Source: Hemileia vastatrix
Lineage: Eukaryota; Basidiomycota; Pucciniomycetes; Pucciniales; Zaghouaniaceae
Length of the DNA stretch: 64,000 nt
Assembly (NCBI GenBank): GCA_030280995.1
Contig: JASXTE010000008.1
Location: 5,041,001-5,105,000, forward strand
Reading direction: 5' to 3'
Positions 11,971-23,115 of the stretch are shown here, one piece after another (within the stretch, counting starts at the first letter, position 1; the number at the start of each line of letters is the position of its first letter). The position numbers were made by a program, and so were the translations under genes. The notes under the pieces were generated by a model that saw only the letters and a program-made list of their open reading frames with translations, did no database searches and had not been told where the DNA came from.

Positions 11971-12590
11971 CAGAAAAATCAAGAGACTGAGGAAGGCTGG
12001 GGAAGGTGAGAGAGGGGCTTTACAGGGCAAGGAGATTTTATAAAAGCCCCTAATCCACTTCAGGAAGGCTGGAAAAGGTGAGCAAGGGTCTTTAAAGGGC
12101 TAGGAGAGGTGATAAAAGCCTCTCACCTACTACCACCAGCCCTAGTTAGTCTTTACAGCACCTCCCAACACATCTCCAGAAAAATTAAGGGACTGGGGAG
12201 GCTGGGGGAGATGAGCAAGGGGCTTTAAAAGTCTTGGGGAGGTGATAAAAGCCTCTCACTCACTTCTCCCAGCCCTCCTTAGTCTTCAAAGCACCTTTCT
12301 CACATCTACAGCCAAAGTAAGGGGCTGGGGGGGCTGGGAGAGGTGAGTGAAGGGCTGGAAAGGGCTTGGGAAGGTGAGAAAGGGCTAGGGGAGGTAAGAG
12401 AGAGCTGGGGGATGTGGAAAATAGACTGGGGAGGTGAGTAATAGTTTGAGAATGTGAGAGAAAGGCTGGTGAGGGCTAATGGAGGTGATTGGGGTGAGTG
12501 AGGGGAATGGGAGGTGAGCGAGAGGTTGAAAAAGGGGGGGAGTTGTGTTAAAAGTGAAAATAGGGTGGAGGAAAGTAGTGAGGAGGGCAT
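11971..12590. repeat. Purine-rich minisatellite region
   Basis: Diverged units begin CAGAAAAATCAAG (11971), CAGAAAAATTAAG (12177) and CAGCCAAAGTAAG (12309), each followed by (A/G)GGCTGGGGGAGGTGAG-like sequence. GATAAAAGCCTCTCAC recurs at about 12112 and 12243. From 12320 the units shrink to short GGGGAGGTGAG-type repeats. The Pro/Ser-rich frame on the minus strand is the translation of this repeat, not a gene. Confidence 0.7.
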
Positions 12591-13410
12591 AAAATTAGAT
12601 TTTGAAGCTTAAAGGGTGTAGCAAATGTATCAGGAGGGCAATAAAATGGTGGGGAGTGGTAATAGAATTAACATAAATTACAAGGCAGAAAAAGTTTTTT
12701 GGAGAGATTGAGAGGTTGTCCATTGAGGTAGTGAAAAATGGAGAGTGAACTTTGTTCTTCGGGCGAACATCAGAGTCCACTCCCTCAATCTACAGCTCTA
12801 TTCTTCCAATATGGAAAATGATTGATAATTATTTTTTATTGATATTTTTGAACTTAAAACTATAGTTTATACGTCTTTATTCTATATTTTTGATTTACAA
12901 TGCACTTTAAGACTAAGAAAGTAATATAGTAAAATAATTGGTAATGAAATACTATTTTACTTTTTTACACAAGAATTCACAGGATGCTTTTGATAATTAT
13001 ACATGATATAAATAAATAATATAATAGGAAAATTATAGCAAAAAGTTGAAAACTAGAACAAAACATTTATAGAAATTTTAAACTATTGAACTTATGTATT
13101 TTATGAGTTTATTGTATTTATTTTTAAATGTAATAGTAAAATATGTTGGTTAGATAAAAAATAGCTTTGAATTAAATTAAATAATTCATGTAAAGGTTAA
13201 AAAAAGATTTATCTACATATATTACCATTTAGGTTGATTCCTTGTTTTGTATTTGCTATATATAACTGAAAAATTGACTGTAATAACTGAAAATTTATAA
13301 AATTTAAATAAGTTATCTACCTCAATATATTTATGATAATCTATTCAGTAACAGAAAAAAGTTTCTCAGTCCTTTCTTTTACTAATATTTTTCATTTCAA
13401 TGACTATATA
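12591..13410. other. No gene recognised
   Basis: AT-rich sequence to the left border of the E2 LTR. No motif, RNA gene or clear repeat was found. Confidence 0.4.
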
Positions 13411-13589
13411 TGTCAAAGGATTCTGATGGTCTAGAAAATTTTTAATGGAGGTCCAACAGTGGTGATAGGTGGGTTTTGGGTTTCAGAGTCAAGGGTACAT
13501 ATAATTTATCTTTTTATTTATTTTACTCAATTTAAAAGAGGTATAAATGTTATTATAATTATTATTATATTTTAAAATCTTAGAATTAC
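13411..13589 (-). mobile_element. E2 3' LTR, outer fragment
   Basis: This fragment begins TGTCAAAGG and matches the outer end of LTR C. It stops exactly at the E1 insertion and resumes at 22447 after the duplicated ATTAC. Together the pieces make about 817 bp, the X-family length. Confidence 0.82.
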
Positions 13590-14764
13590 TGTCAGCCTAA
13601 ATATCCTTAGGACTGAGTATTTATTATGCTTAAAATAAGATAACCTTAAGAAGATTAAGCTTATATCTTAAAAATAAGGTTAAAATAATAATATATATTA
13701 TTTTATTATATATATATAATTATTATTCTATTATATAACTTATAATAGTTTAAATAGCTTATCCATGGCCTAATAATATTTATTAAGATGTTAATGGAGT
13801 CATAATATACTTATCTTAAGTGATATGAAGTAATTATTGACATACATAAGCTTATATGTATACATAAATCTCATATTCAGTGAAATATGCAGTATATTAT
13901 GTATACTTAGGTATATAAGTGGGTTTTAGCCCCTTAATAGCCTATAACCTTTGTTTTTCTGCTTATTTTAGGTCATATGGACGAAATCAGTGGACTCACA
14001 ACGCCTACAGAAGCATAGACACCTATATCAGGCGCATACACCCAGTTTGGACAACTAAAGTTACTTCCTTGGATGGTTATTCATGGATTCATGGGTTGGA
14101 AGGATGTTTCTGGGTTAATATGGATGCTTGGGGATGTTATTGGGGGCTTGGACATTTTATTTGTTTCCTTTATATGCTTTTAGTTTCATTAAATCTCTTT
14201 TTGATTATTTATTTTACCTGTTTCTTTATGGTATCCGCTTTTATCTGGATTTTCTATTTATGGTATGGATCAGTGTTATTATTAATAGTGATGGAGGGTC
14301 CTTACTGGAGGTCTGGGTGTTGAAGCTTCTAGAAGTGGACGCCATGGGGAGGTGATGGGCCCTCACAGTGCTGTAATTGCCGGGGATAGCAGTGACATCA
14401 TCTGGATTGAAGGTCTGTGCACTCCAGTGGATTTGGGTATAAGTAAGGAGGGATTTTGACAGTTATTTATCATAATTCAATTACTACAACTCAAAAAAAC
14501 ACTACTATAAAATTATTAACATTTAGAAATATATTATAAAGCCATTATAAATTGATATTATCTTTATATAAGCTATAACTATATTTTATTCATCTATTTT
14601 CCACCACTAAGCACGCATTAAATCCAAGTATTGTGAGTTTTATTTAAGTATAACTATTCTATTAGTCTTCCCCTGAGGTTTAATCACTAAATCATTTATC
14701 AATAAATAGTAGGACCATAAATAAACACTATTATATCATACTTATGTACTAGACTATACTGACA
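13590..14764 (+). repeat. E1 5' LTR
   Basis: It begins TGTCAGCCTAAATATCC and ends ACTATACTGACA. A TATA box (TATATAAG, about 13912) is followed by a pyrimidine-rich AG site at about 13970, which could serve as a splice acceptor in the transcript leader. An open frame from 13919 lacks a proper start; see the rejected list. The sequence just inside the LTR, ATGGGGGGTC, is the only candidate primer-binding site and is unconvincing. Confidence 0.92.
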
Positions 14765-15275
14765 ATGGGGGGTCTTTCCTTATATTTTACTTATTATTTA
14801 GTATAAGCCTTGGGACGTTATTTTTACCTTAGTACAGCTCAAAATTAACCAAATATTTGGGTCTGCTGCATATTAGTGGGTCATCATAACTCATTGATTG
14901 CAGAAAAGAACCCTTAAAATAATTGTACTAATTTTTTATCATAAAAATTAGATATTTACAGTAGTAACTGTACCCAATATAAACCCAATTTCACTTGGTA
15001 TTTGGACACCAATATAACACCCAATTAAATTGTTATTTGGCTAAAGCTTGGTAGGCTAATTATTCACCCTTATAGAGGTCTAGTTAAACTTATAATTATA
15101 TTTTTAACAGATTTTTTCGATTTTTTCTTAAATTTTATTTAAATAAATAAAGATATAAATTCAGGGTAAGCTCCATTGCTTTTTTATTAGTAATATAATT
15201 GCTAATATCTTTTGTCTACTAATTCCATAGAGTTTTTTCCTTTTTTAGACGTAAAATATTGTCATTCTTAACAAT
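14765..15275 (+). other. E1 untranslated leader
   Basis: About 510 bp between the 5' LTR and the gag ATG, AT-rich with no open frame. I see neither the tRNA-like block nor the GTTGAC repeats found in the E2 and E4 leaders. Confidence 0.6.
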
Positions 15276-16469
15276 ATGAGTGCTCCTCAGGACAGTGTAA
15301 GTGAAAAGCCTGCTTATAATACCAGGTCTAAAGCTAACAAAAACTTTCCAGGACATCACCATGGAGGGCCAACAGTACCCCCAGCCAGAAAGCATGAGTA
15401 TAGAGGAAAAGGACGCCCTCTTAAAAAAGATAACTATAAAAAATACGTCTCCTCCTCTTCAGGATCAACTGTCCCACCTGGCCAAACAGGTTCTGAAGTT
15501 GGAGGAATCAAAATCTCTCATGTTCAAAGAAGTAGAGCAGTTGCAAAACAATTGCAAGGTAGGGTTTCAGCAGATGAATCAGGCATTGGCAGAATTAAAG
15601 GGAGGCCAGCCCATTCAATCAAATCAGCAACCCCCTACCCAAGGAGGGTCCACTCACTCCCAGGAGAAAATCCTGGTAGACAAATGGAAATGGGACTGGT
15701 TTCACCAACAGTGGACAAGCCACAGTTGCAACAGGGATCCACACCCTCATCTGACTTCCTCAGCTCACCCTTACAAGGGAAAAAAGCGCCAAAAATCAGG
15801 ACTGGAAACCATCCCGTGGTAAGTAGATTACCCTCTCAGATTGGACATAATACTGATAATTACAATATAGGTAATTCTATTGATGTTAAATCTGTACAAA
15901 AAATAGAGGAGGATTTAAGAAATTTAGGTTTTAGAGTAGATACACCTGACTTGTCTTTTGTCCACAATAACAGTACTATATACAATGATAATACAGTTAA
16001 TCCTCAGTTGCAACCACCTACTAGTGAGATGAGAAGTTCACAGGAGAGTGATAGAATTGAAAAGGAGGACATGGAATATTTTAACAATAATCCAACTGTC
16101 CATAGAATTGTTTCAGCATTGTGGAATAGAATGACTGATTGTGAGGAACAGACAGTTAAGCTCACTAGTGATACAATTTCATCCTTGACATTAAACATTT
16201 CTCAATTAGCAACACATAACAAAGAATTAGAGAAAGAACATTTGTCTCTAACTCTTAAATATGATTCATTGAGTAATAAGTATAATGACCTTTCAAACAA
16301 ATTTTGTGAGTTAGAAAAATTATATGAAACACATTTATTCAAAACTGAATCAAGAACAAAGTTATCTTTTGCCCAGACAAATCAAAGTGTCTCTGAGTTG
16401 CTACAAAGATTAACTAAAGTTGAGATTGAAACTGCCAATCTACTAATGAACCAGGATAATCATAAGTAA
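15276..16469 (+). CDS. E1 Gag N-terminal region, upstream frame
   Basis: A 397-codon frame starts at ATG 15276 (MSAPQDSVSEKPAYNTRSKA). Its last ~200 residues form coiled-coil-like sequence (LEKEHLSLTLKYDSLSNKYN, then LLQRLTKVEIETANLL), as expected for multimerisation of a Ty3-type capsid precursor. It ends at TAA 16467-16469, and the same frame then runs on into gag-pol, so the stop is probably a nonsense mutation or, less likely, a recoding site. Between 15301 and 15822 a second frame is fully open and resembles E2 Gag better. The middle of this frame (about residues 30-180) is therefore doubtful as protein. Confidence 0.7.
   Translation: MSAPQDSVSEKPAYNTRSKANKNFPGHHHGGPTVPPARKHEYRGKGRPLKKDNYKKYVSSSSGSTVPPGQTGSEVGGIKISHVQRSRAVAKQLQGRVSADESGIGRIKGRPAHSIKSATPYPRRVHSLPGENPGRQMEMGLVSPTVDKPQLQQGSTPSSDFLSSPLQGKKAPKIRTGNHPVVSRLPSQIGHNTDNYNIGNSIDVKSVQKIEEDLRNLGFRVDTPDLSFVHNNSTIYNDNTVNPQLQPPTSEMRSSQESDRIEKEDMEYFNNNPTVHRIVSALWNRMTDCEEQTVKLTSDTISSLTLNISQLATHNKELEKEHLSLTLKYDSLSNKYNDLSNKFCELEKLYETHLFKTESRTKLSFAQTNQSVSELLQRLTKVEIETANLLMNQDNHK
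15301..15822 (+). CDS. E1 Gag coiled-coil segment in an overlapping frame
   Basis: This frame overlaps the 15276 frame by 522 nt. It encodes an acidic helical segment (MSIEEKDALLKKI, then LSHLAKQVLKLEESKSLMFK and LQNNCKVGFQQMNQALAELK) followed by Gln/Pro-rich linker and WKWDWFHQQW. The last motif is matched by QWDWLNTQW in E2 Gag downstream of a similar coiled coil, which argues that this is the ancestral Gag frame here. The segment then has to return to the 15276 frame near 15800. A pair of compensating indels, or frameshifting, would explain it. Confidence 0.55.
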   Translation: MKSLLIIPGLKLTKTFQDITMEGQQYPQPESMSIEEKDALLKKITIKNTSPPLQDQLSHLAKQVLKLEESKSLMFKEVEQLQNNCKVGFQQMNQALAELKGGQPIQSNQQPPTQGGSTHSQEKILVDKWKWDWFHQQWTSHSCNRDPHPHLTSSAHPYKGKKRQKSGLETIPW

Positions 16470-19400
16470 AATCAATATAATAATAATCCTTTCATTGGCA
16501 AAAGTGAATCTCATTCCTTCCCTGTACCACCACAATTAAAACCATCTGGTGGTAGTGTCAAATCTGAAAATGTAAGTCACAAATCCCTGCAGGAAGAAAT
16601 ACAAGACCATTTATCAAAAGTAAATGAGTTGTTGAATTTACCTAAGATTAGTGAGATAAAATCCAATCAGAAAAACTGGCCTAAGATAGATCAGTACCCA
16701 ACTTATGATGGGGAAGCCAGCTCTGATTGGCAACATTTTATTCAAAGAATTGACAACTTGAAATTCTCATATAAGTTACCAGATGTAGAGGTAACATCAA
16801 AATTAATTTCTTTATTTAAGGATGTTGCTTTATTATGGTTTGAAGCTGTCTTGAGTGAGGGTAGAGACTACTCTTGGGCTGAATGGAAACAACTTATTGA
16901 AAAACAATTTGGAGGTTCTAAATTCAGGCTTACTCAGCAGAGACTTTATGAGAAGACTAGGTATAATCCGTTGAATGGTGACAAACCTATGGTATTTTTA
17001 ATGAATTTAAATAAAATATTAAAAGCCATTGAGCCTCATATGGATTTTAACTTATGGAAAGATAAGATTATTTATAAATTACCTATATCTGTCAGAGACA
17101 TTGTTGTAGCAAGAACATTAAATGTTACTGAATATTTTGACTCTATTAATATTTGCAATGAAATATTATTGAACCATAAGTATGGATCAAGGTATTCCAC
17201 TTATAAACAAAATGTTAAACCTGTAAAAACTCAGAATTCAAAAACACTTCAGGAGAAGCAGAAAAAACCTACTGCACCTGTAGTACCTAAAAAGTATGAA
17301 ACAAATACTTGTTATAAATGTAACAAACCTTGGTTCAAAGGTCACAAATGTGAGAAAAACATAAATATTGTTGAAAATCAACGTGAATCTGAAACTGAAA
17401 CTGAAAAAAGTAAAGAATCAAGTGATTATGACAGCAATATCTCATATAGTGATGAAAATGAAGTCTGTATGTTGGAAGATGATTTGTCCATCTTTGAAAA
17501 TCCAATATTAAATATGGACTCAAATGAATCTTTAATGAATTTTGAGGATGCTGAAATCATTAAGGATATACAAGCTGATAACTTTAGAATGACACCTATC
17601 ACGGTTCCAGCTATCATTTCTGGTGAAAATGTTAATATAGTATTAGACACAGGAGCTGCTGGTTCAGTTTTTTCCACTAATACATTACAGAAAATTGATA
17701 GTGAATATAAGTTTAAGCTTGAAACATTTCAAAATAAAAATTGGAGAGGTTTTGGATCAGTACTACACCCCATTGGTAAATACAAAGCTGCTGTTTTCTT
17801 TAAACACCAACATGGTTATGTAAGGGTAACTTGTGACTTTGTAGTAATGGATAATACTAATTGTAGTAACTGTTTTATCATTGGAAATGATATTCTGACT
17901 AAATTTGGTGTAAAATTAGACCCTGCTAATAACAATTTTACAATTGGCATGAATGGTAAGAGAAAATTTAAAATAAATTCTTTTAACACAGTCTTACACA
18001 TTGAGTCAGTAACAAATTCCCCGTCTAAAGGAAGAGAATCCAATGAGATGGAAATTCTGGAAAAAGAAATTTCAAAAGCATCACTTGGCACTCAGATAAG
18101 TAAAACTGAGAAAGATAATATTTTGGAATTAATTAAAGCTTTTCCAATGGCTTTTGCACATGGTACAAATGAACTTGGCCTTGTAAAAGATCATGAAATG
18201 AAGATTAGTTTAACCTGTGATATGGATAATATTCCTGCTAGTCTTAAAAAGAAACCATACCCTGCTTCACCAATGAAGAGGAAAGACATAGAGGATAATA
18301 TTAAGATGTTATTAAAAATGAACATTCTTGAGAAGGTTGAAACTACACCAAAATATTGTGTAATATCACCAGTGCTAATTTCTTATGAACAAGATAAAGC
18401 AAGACTGTGCGGTGATTATAGAGCATTAAATACATTTACAGTAGATGATATTTATCCCTTGCCAAGGATTGCCTCTATACATGCTACCCTTAAAGGTGCT
18501 AAATATATAAGTTGCCTAGATGGAAATAAATGGTACCATCAAATTCCTGTTGAAAAGAATTCACAGAAATTTTTGTTGACAACAACACACATGGGAATTT
18601 ATAAGTATGTCAGAATGCCATTTGGACCAAAAAATGCTCCATCAGTGTTTCAGAAGTTAATGGATATAACATTCCATAATGAAATGATTGTAGGATGGTT
18701 AATGGTATACATTGATGACATCATAGTGTTCTCTAAAACTTTTGAGGAACACTTAATCCATTTAAGGAAAGTATTTCAGAAAATGGATGAAATAAAAATG
18801 ACCCTTGCATTAAAAAAATGTAAATTTGGGTTTGAATCTTTAAAAGTGCTTGGTCATATTGTATCTGGCTTACAAATATGTGTAGACCAAAATAAAGTGG
18901 CTGCAATAAAGAATATTGGCATTCCTCAAAACGTGAAGGATGTACAATCTTTTCTTGGAATGTGTGGTTATTATAGACAATATATTAAAAACTACCAATC
19001 AATTGCTGCACCACTGACCACACTGATAAAGAAATCAGAAGCTTTCATTTGGAATAATGAAAGACAAAAAGCTTTTGATAAGTTGAAAGAATGTTTAATG
19101 ACAGCTCCTATCTTGGGTTTACCAGATTTCCAATTACCTTTTGTATTATATACAGATGCAAGTTTTATTGGATTGGGTGCTGCTTTGCATCAAAAACAAC
19201 TTTTTGAAGGGAAAATGTCAGAAGTAGTAATCTGCTATATTTCACATACTCTAAGAAGTGGTGAATTGAAATATGGTGCTACTCAACTTGAATGTTTGGC
19301 AGTAGTATGGGCTCTTGAAAAGCTACATTATTACCTTGAAGACCAAAAATTTGAGTTAATAACTGACTGTAGTGCAGTTAAGTCACTCTTAAATATGAAA

Positions 19401-20972
19401 ACTACTAATAGACACATGTTTAGATGGCAATTAGCTGTACAAGAATACAGAGGCCGGATGACTATTACACATAGAGCAAGAACCTTGCACTCTAATGTAG
19501 ATCTGTTATCTAGAGTACCTCTGCCTAATAATGATGATAATCCTGCTTATGTTCCTGAATCAGAGATTATTAACATTTATGGCATTTATATTGTAGATCT
19601 TGAGGATGAATTTATGCAATCAATTCTTGATAATTATAATTCAGATCCTGACTTAAGTAAATTAACTACAATATTAAATGCTCCATCTAATGCTTCAATG
19701 AATGTTTTAATAAAAACATTACCAATTAAGTATAAAGAGGCATTAGAAAAAGGAAAATTTTCCATTGAGGATGGTTTTATATATTACAGGAAAAAATTAA
19801 GTAATGTAATTGTAATTCCCCCTTCAATGAAGGAGTTAATGTTAAGTATATGTCATGATGATATATTAGCAGGTCATTTTGACTACCATAAAACATTAAC
19901 CAGAGTAAAAAACACAGCTTGGTGGATTAACATGTCTTAGGATGTTCAGAAATATGTTGAAACATGTGATTCTTGTCAAAAATCTAAAAGATTAACAGGA
20001 AAAAGAGCTGGTTTATTACAACAAATTCAGCAACCAAAAGCTCCATGGGAAATCATTAACATGGACTTTGTAACAGGTTTGCCAATAGCAGGGCATAAGA
20101 GTTATAACTCCTGCTGGGTAATTGTAGATAGATTTACAAAAATGTGTAAATTTATTCCTACCCACAAAGAGGTTTCTGCAAAGGACTTAGCTTTTTTATG
20201 GTGGACACAAATGTTAAATACAGCAGGTTTCCCCAAAGCAATAGTTTCTGAAAGAGATCCTAAATTTACTTCTGAGTTCTGGACGTCACTTATGGATGTT
20301 TCAGGGTGTCAATTAAAACTTTCTACAGCACACCATCCACAAACTGATGGGCTAGCAGAGAGAATGATACAAACCTTAGAAGATATGATAAGAAGATACT
20401 GTGCTTTTGGTCTTAATTTTAAAGACAATGACAAATTCATGCATGATTGGGTAACCCTTATCCCAGGTTTAGAATTTGCATATAATAGTACAGTACATTC
20501 TGTCACTGGCAAAAAGCCATTTGAGTTATGGTTGGGTTATGTACCTAATACCCCTGCTAAAACTCTCAATAAGTTACCTAGATTGGATATCCATCCAGGT
20601 ACTAAATCTTTTCTTCAGATGCAGGAATTATGCAGAAAACATGCTCAAGAATGTATAAATAAGGCATTTGAGTATGAGAAGAAAAGATGGGATAAAGCTC
20701 ATAAAGAACAAATGTTCAAAGAGGGTGATGAAGTCCTTATCTCAACGCTACATTTCAATTTAAATGGTAATGTTAAATTGAAGGATCCATTCATTGGACC
20801 ATTTGTAGTTAAAAAGATGGTTGGTAATAATGCTGTTGAGGTTATTCTATATGCACCATATGATAGAAAACATCCAGTATTTTCTATTTCTCTTATAAAA
20901 CCATACCATTCTAATGATACTGCTCTATTTCCAAGAAGATCAGGAAGGATAAACAGAAACCTGAAGAAATAG
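16470..20972 (+). pseudogene. E1 Gag-Pol: capsid, zinc knuckle, protease, RT, RNase H, integrase (one internal stop)
   Basis: One frame in the order of a Ty3/gypsy polyprotein. A retrotransposon-gag core begins at about 16679 (WPKIDQYPTYDGE). A zinc knuckle CYKCNKPWFKGHKC is at about 17311-17352. The aspartic protease has LDTGAAGSV (about 17644). RT has LCGDYRALN and the catalytic YIDD at 18708-18719. RNase H starts with LYTDASFIGLG (about 19150). Integrase has the H..GH...CDSC zinc region (19855-19980) and the acidic triad in DFVTG, ERDPKF and GLAERM (20064-20360). TAG at 19938-19940 falls between zinc-binding His and Cys pairs, where E2 has Glu, so it is a GAG-to-TAG nonsense change. The frame ends at 20970, just after a frameshift that removes the chromodomain. 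Confidence 0.93.
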
Positions 20973-21142
20973 TTGAAAAGGCAGAAATTGAAAAGATACT
21001 TAAAAAGAGACACCTTACTAAAGAAAAGGGAGTTGAGTATCTATTAAGATTTAAAAATAAATCAAGTGAATATGACCAGTGGATTCCAAAAAATGAAATC
21101 TCTGATCTTAAAAATCTCTTGAAAAAATTTAAATCTAAATAA
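20973..21142 (+). pseudogene. E1 C-terminal chromodomain, out of frame
   Basis: In the frame entered about 35 nt before the stop at 20970, the reading continues through KAEIEKILKKRHL to GVEYLLRFKNKSSEYDQWIP, ending at TAA 21140-21142. The spacing of EYLL.(F/W)K, Y..W(I/E)P and LL..(F/Y) is that of a chromodomain, which targets integration of chromoviruses to modified chromatin. E2 has the same domain in frame with its integrase, so the E1 break is a recent 1-nt indel near 20940. Confidence 0.85.
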
Positions 21143-21252
21143 TACTGTTCATTCAGTATATGTATTATAAAAATTATTTTTTATTTTTATTTTATTATTT
21201 CACTCCTTAGTTTTAATTAAAATGTCTTAACATTTTTTTATTGTTTTTTTTT

Positions 21253-21264
21253 GGGGTGAGGAAG
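21253..21264 (+). promoter_or_regulatory. E1 polypurine tract
   Basis: GGGGTGAGGAAG directly precedes the 3' LTR, the expected position of the plus-strand primer for reverse transcription. Confidence 0.8.
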
Positions 21265-22441
21265 TGTCAGCCTAAATATCCTTAGGACTGAGTATTTCTT
21301 ATGCTTAAAATAAGATAACCTTAAGAAGATTAAGCTTATATCTTAAAAATAAGGTTAAAATAATAATATATATTATTTTATTATATATATATATAATTAT
21401 TATTCTATTATATAACTTAAAATAGTTTAAATAGCTTATCCATGGCCTAATAATATTTATTAAGATGTTAATGGAGTCATAATATACTTATCTTAAGTGA
21501 TATGAAGTAATTATTGACATACATAAGCTTATATGTATACATAAATCTCATATTCAGTGAAATATGCAGTATATTATGTATACTTAGGTATATAAGTGGG
21601 TTTTAGCCCCTTAATAGCCTATAACCTTTGTTTTTCTGCTTATTTTAGGTCATATGTAGGAAATCAGTGGACTCAAAACGCCTACAGAAGCATAGACACC
21701 TATATCAGGCGCATACACCCAGTTTGGACAACTAAAATTACTTCCTTGGATGGTTATTCACGGATTTATGTGTTGGAAGGATATTTCTGGGTTAATATGG
21801 ATGCTTGGGGATGTTATTGGGGGCTTGGACATTTTATTTGTTTCCTTTATATGCTTTTAGTTTCATTAAATCTCTTTTTGATTATTTATTTTACCTGTTT
21901 CTTTATGGTATCCGCTTTTATCTGGATTTTCTATTTATGGTATGGATCAGTGTTATTATTAATAGTGATGGAGGGTCCTTACTGGAGGTCTGGGTGTTGA
22001 AGCTGCTTGAAGTGGACGCCATGGGGAGGTGATGGGCCCTCACAGTGCTGTAATTGCCAGGGATAGCAGTGACATCATCTGGATTGAAGGTCTGTGCACT
22101 CCAGTGGATTTGGGTATAAGTAAGGAGGGATTTTGACAGTTATTTATCATAATTCAATTACTACAACTCAAAAAAACACTACTATACAATTATTAACATT
22201 TAGAAATATATTATAAAGCCATTATAAATTGATATTATCTTTATATAAGCTATAACTATATTTTATTCATCTATTTTCCACCACTAAGCACGCATTAAAT
22301 CCAAGTATTGTGAGTTTTATTTAAGTATAACTATTCTATTAGTCTTCCTCTGAGGTTTAATCACTAAATCATTTATCAATAAGTAGTAGGACCATAAATA
22401 AAAACTATTATATCATACTTATATACTAGACTATACTGACA
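21265..22441 (+). repeat. E1 3' LTR
   Basis: The 1177-bp partner of the 5' LTR, collinear throughout. Small differences are scattered (for example CGGATTTATG here against TGGATTCATG on the left). It is followed by the duplicated target ATTAC. Confidence 0.94.
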
Positions 22442-23084
22442 ATTACGGAGATGTAAATACTAAAGTAATAAATATTAATAAAATAATTAATATGATAAAA
22501 TGTTTAAAGCGAGTAAATAAATAAGTAAGAAATGATGATTTCAAGCAGCCAGGAAAGGGGAGGCCTTATAAAGGCAAAATAGAGACAAAGCACGGAATAA
22601 AAATCCTATATACAGGTGTATGAAAGAAGAGAAAGAATATTCCAGAAGATATTTTCAAACAATAGGTTTTTCTATAAAGAATGTGTTAAAAATGTGTATT
22701 TACTGTATATGCCAGAAATAAATTGGTTTATTTTAAAATTACTGTAATTGTCATTTTTAAATAAGTAATTTGAATTTCTTGTGTATACTTATTTTTATTT
22801 TAATATTAATTTTTATTTCAATATTTAATTTTAATTAATATTAATATTTATCTCTCTTAACCTGTCATTGAGCACGGTGTTAGGAAATAAAAATATATGG
22901 GACATTTAATATTAATTTTAATTATTTACTAATTTTACTGTTTTATAACTAGTTAATTTATTACAAGTAAATTTAGAGTAAATACATTATAATTAATAAT
23001 AATATATGAAAATTAAAAAGGCGTAGCTTAATCCCAGTAAATAATTAATAATTTTACTGGGTGAGTCTAGAAGCTTGTCTGACA
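22442..23084 (-). mobile_element. E2 3' LTR, inner part
   Basis: It continues the LTR cut at 13589 (22442-22446 is the duplicated target) and ends GTCTGACA at 23084. It contains the promoter-like GGCCTTATAAAGGC (22562-22575) and the terminal palindrome CCCAGTAAAT..TTTACTGGG (about 23033-23061). Confidence 0.85.
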
Positions 23085-23096
23085 CTCCCTTACTCT
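23085..23096 (-). promoter_or_regulatory. E2 polypurine tract
   Basis: On the minus strand AGAGTAAGGGAG lies immediately upstream of the LTR, which identifies this LTR as the 3' LTR of E2. Confidence 0.7.
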
Positions 23097-23115
23097 AAAA
23101 AAAAATAAAAAAAGA

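Larger units (their letters stand above)
13590..22441 (+). mobile_element. E1: nearly intact Ty3/gypsy chromovirus
   Basis: The 8852-bp element is flanked by the perfect TSD ATTAC (13585-13589, 22442-22446). Its LTRs are 1175 and 1177 bp and differ at roughly 25 positions by eye (about 98% identical). It holds a leader, gag, one gag-pol frame (16470-20972), a chromodomain in a shifted frame (to 21142) and a PPT. Only two in-frame stops (16467, 19938) and one frameshift (about 20940) separate it from a single polyprotein, so it is the youngest large insertion in the left half. It sits inside the 3' LTR of E2. Confidence 0.95.

Noticed and set aside
12306..12590. Pro/Ser-rich protein on the minus strand
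   Set aside because: It is the translation of a purine-rich minisatellite.
13919..14323. Hydrophobic 134-codon frame in the E1 LTR, also at 21596-22000 and inverted near 57713-57934
   Set aside because: It has no ATG at its start, consists of T-rich codons, overlaps the LTR transcription signals, and is conserved only because the LTR copies are alike.
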